Assembly (NCBI GenBank): GCA_945900705.1
Contig: CAMDKJ010000136.1
Location: forward strand, 1-5,029
Direction: 5' to 3'
DNA length: 5,029 bases
From: Bifidobacterium breve
GTDB lineage: Bacteria > Actinomycetota > Actinomycetes > S36-B12
Each line of letters begins with the position of its first letter. Within the stretch, counting starts at the first letter, position 1. Under the pieces are notes generated by a model. That model searched no databases. It saw only the letters and a program-made list of their open reading frames with translations, and was not told where the DNA came from. This document shows, piece after piece, positions 1 to 5,029 of this stretch. Both the position numbers and the translations under genes were made by a program.

Positions 1-339
1 AACTTCACCATTTAATGCGGCCCAAATAATGATTCCACCGATGATTGCCCCATCGGCTATCCGGTCTAAAGTCGCGTCCAAGAAATTACCCCACGGACCA
101 CTCGTGCCGGCCATCCGGGCCATGGTGCCGTCGAGCAGATCACTTATCGCGAAGATCGCAATCAACAGCACGCCTAGCCCGAAGTTGCCAGACGGGAAAC
201 AGATCAGTGCAGATGCCACCGCTCCGATGGTTCCGAAAACCGTGACAAAATCCGGCGAGACATGTAAACGCAACAATAACCGGGCCGGCGGCTCGATGAT
301 CCCGCTTGCCAATTTGCGCGCGGCCGGATTATTGAGCAT
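1..339 (-). CDS. pgsA: CDP-alcohol phosphatidyltransferase, probable phosphatidylinositol phosphate synthase (5' part, cut by window edge)
   Basis: The first 113 codons of a membrane enzyme run off the window edge. Seen: residues 66-100 carry the complete CDP-alcohol phosphotransferase signature D-x2-D-G-x2-A-R-x8-G-x3-D-x3-D (SDLLDGTMAR, then GNFLDATLDRIADG), whose aspartates bind metal and the CDP-lipid. Hydrophobic stretches lie at about 33-48, 54-66 and 98-110. Family knowledge: in actinobacteria this subgroup makes phosphatidylinositol phosphate from CDP-diacylglycerol and inositol phosphate in the plasma membrane, the first step towards PI and PI mannosides. The stretch around the signature and the following RIADGA resemble M. 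tuberculosis PgsA1 as I remember it. The ATG at 339 is the only common start in frame after a stop at 402-400, and it gives an N-terminus of PgsA1-like length. No good ribosome binding site lies just upstream. Inference: PIP synthase rather than PGP synthase, supported by the thrS-HIT context; the substrate is not proven by the fragment. Confidence 0.88.
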   Translation of the reverse strand, partial: MLNNPAARKLASGIIEPPARLLLRLHVSPDFVTVFGTIGAVASALICFPSGNFGLGVLLIAIFAISDLLDGTMARMAGTSGPWGNFLDATLDRIADGAIIGGIIIWAALNGEV

Positions 340-369
340 AAGACCCGATGTTACCGGCAGGGGATGGTT

Positions 370-379
370 TCTCCGGAGA
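370..379. other. Perfect 10-bp palindrome in the 55-bp gap before pgsA
   Basis: TCTCCGGAGA is a perfect inverted repeat with no loop in the 340-394 gap between the secreted hydrolase gene and pgsA. Read on the minus strand it contains GGAG, a Shine-Dalgarno-like core, but that core lies about 30 bases before the pgsA ATG, too far to serve it directly. With no loop and no T-run it is not a terminator. It could be a protein-binding half-site pair or chance. Confidence 0.25.
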
Positions 380-394
380 CATGGCCAATAGTGC

Positions 395-1948
395 TTATTT
401 TACAACCTTGATGTCGTGATACCCGGCTGACTTGTACTGGTCGGTCAGAAGGTAGTGGATTCGATAATCCCCTGGTGGCAAAGGCCAAGGTTTCCCTTGG
501 GACTGTGCACCCAAGGTCATTGAGCCGAAAACCTGCGGTGGCAATGCCCCGGAGTTATGGCCACCAACGTAGCCCCAAAGGAGATAGTCATCCTTATTCG
601 GATTAGCGGCACCTGCTCGGTAAACCCCGATCCAGTCCCAGCGGTTGGCCGGACCGTTTGTCCATGAGATATCAATCGGTTCGCCCACTTTGTACGTGTC
701 AGCGCCGGATTGCAGGTCAACTCCAGCGCCCGTTGACCGCACCCAAAATGAGTTTCGTGCCAATTCGCTTCCATTACTACTCAACATGACAATGTCATAC
801 CCATCAGGTGGTAGCGCAGTGGTCGCAAATGAAGTGCTGCCAGATTCTGAAGTCGAATTTGTCAATATTGCAGCTGTCTTTGCAGCCCCTTCAGGCACGA
901 CAATAATGGTGGTGGATGAATATCCGGGTGCGTGATATCGAACGTTGAGCGTGTCTCCTTGGTTCAGCATGCGAGTGTTCAATGAGACCGTTCTGGGTAA
1001 TGCCACCGGGGTTACTCGGAAGGTGCTCAGCACCGCGCGATGATCAGATGTCCACTTCTTAAATCCGATACCGACATCCGGGCCTCCAAGTTCACCAACA
1101 ACCGTGCTAGTGAGTGTTGTGCTCGAACCACCGGCGTAGATGTAGTCGATTCGATCTCCGGAACCACCCTTCCTGAAGTCGGGATCGACCATGGTTATGC
1201 CCGGAACGAGCACCGGATTTCGGTGCACGTCCCGGTAGGCGTCGCGCATTCCGGCCTTGAAAAGTGCATCGCTGACCGGCCAGCGCATCGCTGAATCAAT
1301 GCCTGGTCGGGTCCCGACCGTAGCCTTGGTGTAATCCAAACTTGAAGGCGAATTTAGATCGCCGGTTAAGAACACTGGATAACCTTGCCCAATTAGCGAG
1401 GATATGTCCGGGGTCAAGATGTTTATTGAATTCGCACGGACGATAATTTCCGACTGTGTTACTGCTTTCTCCGAAAAGCCCTTCACTAACCGCGAAGGAC
1501 CGTACTTCACATAATCGAGGTGCGTGTTGAAGAAGGCAACTACATACCCCGGCTCCACCTCGATAAGTGAGTAAAGGCCTTCAGCCCCTGAGGGTTCAAG
1601 AATCGGAAATTTTGATAGCAATTGCAGGCTAACGTTGTAATACGGATATCCAGTTTTGCGGGCAATCTCCGGGAGCCGGTTGTAGGACTCCAAAACACCA
1701 ACGATGTCAGCATCTATCTCTCGGATCACTCGATCGGTGGAGGCGTCTCCAGAATACTCAATGTTATAAACAAGGACGCTCAGTTCGACCTGCTCCCCCG
1801 CGGCCAATGCTGTTGAAGCAATCGCCGGGGTATTGGCCACATTTACCAGCCCGATTCCAACTGCCAACGACCCGGCAAGGGCCCAAAGCAGGAGCCGGCT
1901 TGGACCCGATCGGATTTGTGCCATTCGCAATGGGACGCCAATTCTCAT
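395..1948 (-). CDS. Secreted endonuclease/exonuclease/phosphatase-family hydrolase with two C-terminal beta-sandwich units
   Basis: An exported DNase I-fold phosphodiesterase or nuclease of 517 residues. Seen: a signal peptide with basic n-region, hydrophobic core at about 19-35 and likely cleavage after AIA (44) or ALA (49); no lipobox and no cysteine anywhere. The catalytic domain at about 55-312 has the full metal and catalytic set: VYNIEY (N62), VGVLES (E87), FNTHLD (H143), TGDLNS (D197, N199), GDRIDYIY (D265, D268) and SDHR (D302, H303). Two related Ig-like units follow, about 320-403 and 410-517, the second with WDWIGVY and PLPPGDYRIHY. Family knowledge: this fold covers DNases, sphingomyelinases and inositol phosphatases, so the substrate is not set by motifs. 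The ATG at 1948 is preferred because a -10-like CATAAT lies 6 bases before it; ATG 1924 (509 residues, same signal peptide) is the alternative. A longer in-frame reading to 2143 would cross the start of the divergent gene and is unlikely. The stop is 55 bp from the pgsA start on the same strand, so co-transcription is possible. Confidence 0.87.
   Translation of the reverse strand: MRIGVPLRMAQIRSGPSRLLLWALAGSLAVGIGLVNVANTPAIASTALAAGEQVELSVLVYNIEYSGDASTDRVIREIDADIVGVLESYNRLPEIARKTGYPYYNVSLQLLSKFPILEPSGAEGLYSLIEVEPGYVVAFFNTHLDYVKYGPSRLVKGFSEKAVTQSEIIVRANSINILTPDISSLIGQGYPVFLTGDLNSPSSLDYTKATVGTRPGIDSAMRWPVSDALFKAGMRDAYRDVHRNPVLVPGITMVDPDFRKGGSGDRIDYIYAGGSSTTLTSTVVGELGGPDVGIGFKKWTSDHRAVLSTFRVTPVALPRTVSLNTRMLNQGDTLNVRYHAPGYSSTTIIVVPEGAAKTAAILTNSTSESGSTSFATTALPPDGYDIVMLSSNGSELARNSFWVRSTGAGVDLQSGADTYKVGEPIDISWTNGPANRWDWIGVYRAGAANPNKDDYLLWGYVGGHNSGALPPQVFGSMTLGAQSQGKPWPLPPGDYRIHYLLTDQYKSAGYHDIKVVK
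397..402 (-). promoter_or_regulatory. Possible -10 element upstream of pgsA
   Basis: TAAAAT on the minus strand differs from TATAAT at one position and overlaps the last codons and stop codon of the secreted hydrolase gene. It would start a transcript roughly 50 bases before the pgsA ATG. No convincing -35 hexamer sits 16-18 bases upstream (the 17-bp position reads CGGGTA), so this is weak. It is noted because pgsA here is separated from the HIT gene and needs either its own promoter or read-through from the upstream hydrolase gene. Confidence 0.2.
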
Positions 1949-1954
1949 ACCCTG

Positions 1955-1960
1955 ATTATG
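1955..1960 (-). promoter_or_regulatory. -10 element for the secreted hydrolase gene, placed for leaderless transcription
   Basis: CATAAT on the minus strand (one mismatch to TATAAT) is followed by six bases, CAGGGT, and then the ATG at 1948. A transcript starting at the usual distance would begin at or next to the A of the start codon, giving a leaderless mRNA. Leaderless genes are common in actinobacteria. The -35 region is poor; nothing close to TTGACA stands 16-18 bases upstream. An alternative reading is that AGGG acts as a very close Shine-Dalgarno on a longer transcript. Confidence 0.4.
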
Positions 1961-2015
1961 TGCTGTCGTTTGCTTTACGTCCCACAAAAGGTGAAGACTC
2001 AAGTCGTAACAGCGC

Positions 2016-2023
2016 GAAAGAGG
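2016..2023 (+). promoter_or_regulatory. Ribosome binding site that fixes the EF-G-like gene start
   Basis: GAAAGAGG ends 5 bases before the ATG at 2029. It is purine-rich with good Shine-Dalgarno complementarity, and it selects this ATG over any start in the open frame that extends back to 1807. The upstream extension lies antisense to the signal peptide region of the divergent gene and shows no EF-G homology. Confidence 0.6.
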
Positions 2024-2028
2024 TCGAA

Positions 2029-4164
2029 ATGTCCGATAAGGCAAGGTCCAAGGCGGCACCAATTGCCCACCTCCCCAAAGATATTCGCAATGTCGTACTA
2101 GTCGGCCCAACCGGATCTGGGAAAACTTCGCTGGTCGAGTCACTAATTTACGCGGCCGGAGCTAGCACGCGCATTGGCAAAGTTGAGGACGGTACGACCA
2201 TTACCGACGTTGATCCGGTTGCCATAAAGCAGCATCGCTCTGTCGGGCTCGCAGTGGCAGCAATTTCTTGGCAAGGTTTAGTCATTAACTTGATCGACAC
2301 ACCGGGCTATGCAGACTTCATTGCCGACCTTCGAGCTGGATTACGCGCCGCTGACGCCGCACTTTTTGTAATAGGCGCAGTTGATGGGGTTGATGCGGCA
2401 ACTCAGCAACTTTGGGACGAATGCGAGTCGGTCGGAATGCCGCGCGCGATCGTTGTTACCAAACTCGACAAAGACCGTGCTGATTTTGATGAAACGGTGG
2501 CGGTTTGCCGCCGCGTGTTTACCGGCGGCGGCGGGGTACTGCCACTGCACCTCCCTATTCATGCAGCCAACGGCACCCCCATCGGCTTCATTGACCTTCT
2601 AACAACCCAGATTCACGAATGGACGACAGGCATACGCGCAGAGCGTGAGTGCGACCGTGAACATGGCGACCTCATTGAACAGGCGCGGGATGATCTTATT
2701 GAGGCCATCATCACCGAATCCGAGGACGAGAACTTGATGGACCGCTTCGTTGACGGTGATCCAATAGATGTCGAAACATTGAATAGGGATTTTGAGCGCG
2801 CTGTGGCCCGAGGCCATTTCCACCCGGTAATTGGGCACGCATTGACCCCCGCAACTTTGGGTACCGAGTTGCTCCTTAACCTCATAACCCGTGGTTTCCC
2901 TTCGCCAGCCGAGCACCCGTTGCCGGTTGTCACGAGTGTCGGCGGTGAACCCAAGCCACCGTTGTCGGCCGACCCTGCCGGCCCCATTTGCGCAGAAGTA
3001 ATCAAGACCACAACCGATCCATATATCGGCAAGCTTTCGATAGTACGTGTTTTCTCCGGAACCTTGACGGCCGATCAAGCGGTCCACGTTTCAGGGCATT
3101 TCGAAAGTTCATCTGGTCACCAAAGCCACGATGTTGATGAGCGAATCGGGGTACTCAGCGCTCCGCTGGGTGCAGAACAGCGCCCGGTTTCTGAAGCTAT
3201 TGCTGGCAGCATCGTGTCAGTTAGCAAACTGACTCGTGCCGAAACCGGCGATACTTTGTCGAGCCCCGCCCAACCGCTGATCATGGAATCTTGGCTGATG
3301 CCAGAACCATTATTGCCAATTGCGATTCGTGCCCACACCACCGCCGACGAGGATAAATTGGGCCCGGCCCTTGCCCGCGTACTCGCCGAAGATCCGACTC
3401 TTCGCATTGACCAAAATGTGGCCACCGGGCAAATGCTGGTGTGGTGCCTTGGCGAGGCCCATGCGAATCTAGTTGCCGAGCATCTAACGACACGGTATGG
3501 AGTAAATGTTGATACCGAGGAAGTTCGGATTTCACTTCGTGAAACCTTTGCAACTGCGGCTCAGGGAACCGGGCGCCATGTTAAGCAATCTGGCGGGCAT
3601 GGCCAGTACGCTGTCTGCGAGATAGTCGTCGAGCCAATGCCGGTAGGCACCGGTTTTGATTTCGTCGACAAAGTAGTTGGTGGTGCCGTGCCCCGCGCAT
3701 TTATTGGTTCAGTCGAAAAAGGTGTCCGAGCCCAGTTACTTAAAGGCGTTGCTATCGGCTACCCGTTGGTTGATATTCGGGTAACTTTGGTTGACGGAAA
3801 GTCACATAGTGTTGATTCATCGGATATGGCTTTCCAGGCCGCCGGTGCCCTCGCCCTTAAGGACGCCGCCGCTAAATCAACCATCAACCTGCTCGAACCG
3901 TTGATGGAACTCGCGGTGCTAATGCCCGATGAGCACATGGGTGCGGTGATTTCAGATCTTTCAACCCGACGCGGACACGTGACCGGCACCGAGTCATTGG
4001 CCGGTGGGCGCAGCGTTGTTCGAGCAATCGTGCCCGAGGCCGAAATCACCCGCTACGCGATCGACATTAGATCCCTCACCCATGGCACCGGCAGTTACAC
4101 GCGTCAAAGCGCGGGCTTTGCGCCCATGCCATCGGCCGCTACTAAAAAGATTCTCGGGGGCTAA
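2029..4164 (+). CDS. fusA2: Elongation factor G-like GTPase, EF-G2 (FusA2) type
   Basis: A 711-residue cytoplasmic translational GTPase paralogue with full EF-G domain order. Seen: P-loop GPTGSGKT (26-33); switch I region at about 50-75; switch II DTPGYADF (90-97) with Tyr94 where EF-G has the catalytic His; base-recognition motif TKLD (144-147) instead of NKxD; domain II around 315-420; domain III around 425-500; domain IV with the conserved tip HVKQSGGHGQY (517-527); domain V with RRGHVTG (647-653) and RSLTHGTGSY (681-690). Family knowledge: length and motif variants fit the EF-G2 group (M. tuberculosis FusA2, Thermus EF-G-2), whose cellular role is poorly defined and distinct from the main translocase, which normally sits with rpsL, rpsG and tuf. 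No such ribosomal genes are next to it here. It is monocistronic, divergent from the secreted hydrolase and convergent with the HIT gene, 10 bp between stops. The ATG at 2029 is chosen for its ribosome binding site and because EF-G-like sequence starts soon after. Confidence 0.93.
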   Translation: MSDKARSKAAPIAHLPKDIRNVVLVGPTGSGKTSLVESLIYAAGASTRIGKVEDGTTITDVDPVAIKQHRSVGLAVAAISWQGLVINLIDTPGYADFIADLRAGLRAADAALFVIGAVDGVDAATQQLWDECESVGMPRAIVVTKLDKDRADFDETVAVCRRVFTGGGGVLPLHLPIHAANGTPIGFIDLLTTQIHEWTTGIRAERECDREHGDLIEQARDDLIEAIITESEDENLMDRFVDGDPIDVETLNRDFERAVARGHFHPVIGHALTPATLGTELLLNLITRGFPSPAEHPLPVVTSVGGEPKPPLSADPAGPICAEVIKTTTDPYIGKLSIVRVFSGTLTADQAVHVSGHFESSSGHQSHDVDERIGVLSAPLGAEQRPVSEAIAGSIVSVSKLTRAETGDTLSSPAQPLIMESWLMPEPLLPIAIRAHTTADEDKLGPALARVLAEDPTLRIDQNVATGQMLVWCLGEAHANLVAEHLTTRYGVNVDTEEVRISLRETFATAAQGTGRHVKQSGGHGQYAVCEIVVEPMPVGTGFDFVDKVVGGAVPRAFIGSVEKGVRAQLLKGVAIGYPLVDIRVTLVDGKSHSVDSSDMAFQAAGALALKDAAAKSTINLLEPLMELAVLMPDEHMGAVISDLSTRRGHVTGTESLAGGRSVVRAIVPEAEITRYAIDIRSLTHGTGSYTRQSAGFAPMPSAATKKILGG

Positions 4165-4174
4165 CTGCGCGAAG

Positions 4175-4687
4175 CTACCCAGAAGCCCAAGCATCAGCAA
4201 GAAGTTGCCGGGTGTCATCCAGTAATTGAGAAATTGTTTTCGTTCCGCCAATAATTGGCAAAAAATTAGTGTCGCCGCCCCAGCGAGGCACCACATGCTG
4301 ATGCAGGTGACCGGCGATACCGGCCCCCGCGGAAGACCCTTGGTTCATGCCGATATTAAATCCGTGCGCATTGGAGACGGTGCGCAGGGCGGTCATTGCC
4401 TGCTGCGTGAAGTGCCCAACTTCAATTACCTCTTCGTCGGTTAGGTCGGTGTAGTCGGCTACGTGACGATAAGGGCAGATCATCAAGTGCCCGGAGTTAT
4501 AAGGGTACAAATTCAAGACGGCATAGACCAACGTGCCTCGAGCGACAACAAGGCCTTCATCGGGGCCAAGGTCAGGGGCTACACAAAATGGGCAATCAGC
4601 ACCCGCGTCTGTGTGCTTTGGCTTACTTTCACCGCGCAGATACTTCATCCGATGAGGCGTCCAAAGTCGATCCCATGCTTCTCCCAT
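4175..4687 (-). CDS. HIT-family nucleotide hydrolase/phosphorylase, Ap4A phosphorylase-like
   Basis: A 170-residue histidine-triad protein. Seen: the triad H127-x-H129-x-H131 in AGHLHQHVVPRWGGD, a CPFC pair at 32-35 that may bind zinc, and the conserved segments LWTPHRMKYL (8-17), EGLVVARG (44-51), LNLYPYNSGHLM (58-69) and FNIGMNQGSSAG (110-121). These closely match M. tuberculosis Rv2613c as I recall it, a protein reported to phosphorolyse diadenosine tetraphosphate. Inference: it degrades Ap4A, a by-product that aminoacyl-tRNA synthetases make, which fits its place right behind thrS. The start at 4687 lies 2 bases after the thrS stop, with AGG (4695-4697) spaced 7 bases as a modest ribosome binding site inside thrS; the internal ATG at codon 14 would cut off the conserved LWTPHR segment. 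It is translationally coupled to thrS. Unlike in the usual order, the next same-strand gene is not pgsA, because fusA2 and the hydrolase lie between. Confidence 0.92.
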   Translation of the reverse strand: MGEAWDRLWTPHRMKYLRGESKPKHTDAGADCPFCVAPDLGPDEGLVVARGTLVYAVLNLYPYNSGHLMICPYRHVADYTDLTDEEVIEVGHFTQQAMTALRTVSNAHGFNIGMNQGSSAGAGIAGHLHQHVVPRWGGDTNFLPIIGGTKTISQLLDDTRQLLADAWASG

Positions 4688-4689
4688 AA

Positions 4690-5029
4690 CTAAACCTGCG
4701 CCCGTGAAGTTATTGAGTCAACAATTTCAGTGATCGCATCGCCGATGCTGACGCCATTCTTCTGGGTGCCATCGCGGTAACGGAAGGAAACTGCGCCCTC
4801 GGCAACGTCCTCGTCGCCCGCGATCAACATAAATGGCACTTTACTTTTCTGTGCCGTACGGATCTTCTTCTGCATCCGGTCATCAGATGTATCAACCTCA
4901 ATCCGTACCCCGAATTCCCGCAACTTTTCAGCCACGCCCTGTAGGTAGTCATTGTGCGAATCAGTGATCGGTATCCCGATTACCTGCACGGGAGCGAGCC
5001 AGGGCGGAAACGCGCCCGCGTAATGCTCC
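4690..5029 (-). CDS. thrS: Threonyl-tRNA synthetase, C-terminal end (5' part outside window)
   Basis: The last 112 codons of a class II aminoacyl-tRNA synthetase that charges tRNA-Thr in the cytoplasm; the reading frame enters from the window edge (the first complete codon is GAG at 5028-5026). Seen: EHYAGAFPPWLAPVQV, the very conserved ThrRS stretch joining the catalytic core to the anticodon-binding domain (E. coli type EH..G.FP.WLAPVQ). It is followed by a typical HGTP anticodon-binding domain with QKKIRTAQKSKVPFMLIAGDEDV, here given only as a marker of the helix-strand core, and RYRDGTQK near the end. Nothing looks damaged in the visible part. The stop TAG at 4692-4690 is 2 bases from the HIT ATG, so the two genes form an operon. 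A GTG at 4989 can be read as a start but is an internal valine codon. Confidence 0.95.
   Translation of the reverse strand, partial: EHYAGAFPPWLAPVQVIGIPITDSHNDYLQGVAEKLREFGVRIEVDTSDDRMQKKIRTAQKSKVPFMLIAGDEDVAEGAVSFRYRDGTQKNGVSIGDAITEIVDSITSRAQV

Noticed and set aside
358..360. CTG as the pgsA start codon
   Set aside because: Spacing to GGAGA is good, but CTG starts are very rare and the ATG at 339 gives an N-terminus matching the length of PgsA1; kept only as a remark.
29..391. Plus-strand open frame of 120 codons opposite pgsA
   Set aside because: It is the shadow of pgsA; the minus strand carries the full CDP-alcohol phosphotransferase signature and the plus frame has no recognisable motif.
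645..1294. Plus-strand open frames of 84-96 codons opposite the hydrolase gene
   Set aside because: They are antisense shadows of the EEP catalytic and beta-sandwich coding regions, with low-complexity or unconvincing protein sequence.
1807..2028. N-terminal extension of the EF-G-like frame back to 1807
   Set aside because: It lies antisense to the signal peptide region of the hydrolase gene, shows no EF-G similarity, and the ATG at 2029 has a good ribosome binding site and matches the usual length of the family.
1949..2143. N-terminal extension of the secreted hydrolase by 65 residues to an ATG at 2143
   Set aside because: It would overlap the start of fusA2 by over 100 bp and would bury the signal peptide inside the protein.
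2599..3087. Minus-strand open frames of 139 and 162 codons inside fusA2
   Set aside because: They overlap each other and are antisense to conserved EF-G domains G and II; no motifs or ribosome binding sites support them.
4151..4180. Hairpin GGGGGCT...AGCTACCC as a two-way terminator between fusA2 and the HIT gene
   Set aside because: The stem contains a mismatch and a wobble, the loop is about 10 bases, and there is no T-run on either side.
4690..4989. A separate 99-codon gene starting with GTG at 4989
   Set aside because: The frame continues upstream into unmistakable ThrRS sequence up to the window edge, so this is the thrS 3' end.

Overview
The window looks like moderate-GC Actinomycetota DNA. 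The main reason is a minus-strand set of genes, thrS (3' end), then a HIT-family Ap4A phosphorylase-like gene, then a CDP-alcohol phosphatidyltransferase of the phosphatidylinositol-phosphate synthase type (5' end). This is the order I recall for thrS-Rv2613c-pgsA1 in Mycobacterium tuberculosis. The best protein resemblances are also to actinobacterial families (EF-G2/FusA2, Rv2613c, PgsA1). I cannot assign a genus. All assignments come from reading motifs and from memory of the families; no search was run.

Layout, from high to low coordinates on the minus strand: the C-terminal end of threonyl-tRNA synthetase (4690-5029, cut by the window edge) is followed after 2 bp by the HIT gene (4175-4687). 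Here the expected neighbour pgsA is missing and two other genes intervene. A plus-strand EF-G-like GTPase gene (fusA2-type, 2029-4164) runs head-on into the HIT gene, leaving 10 bp between the two stop codons. Upstream of it, an 80-bp divergent region (1949-2028) separates it from a minus-strand gene for a secreted endonuclease/exonuclease/phosphatase-fold protein (395-1948). After a further 55 bp comes the start of pgsA (1-339, cut by the window edge).

Functionally, the window combines translation (ThrRS, EF-G2-like factor), dinucleotide turnover (HIT/Ap4A phosphorylase), inositol phospholipid synthesis (pgsA) and an exported DNase I-fold hydrolase with two related beta-sandwich units at its C-terminus. 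thrS and the HIT gene are clearly co-transcribed. The secreted hydrolase and pgsA may share a transcript. The EF-G2-like gene stands alone.

There is no non-coding stretch over 80 bp, and I saw no tRNA, rRNA, CRISPR array, insertion sequence or attachment site. I do not see a new multi-gene system here. The points worth a second look are the split thrS-HIT-pgsA cluster, the altered GTPase motifs of the EF-G-like protein, the internal duplication in the exported hydrolase, and a -10 element placed so that this gene's mRNA would be leaderless.
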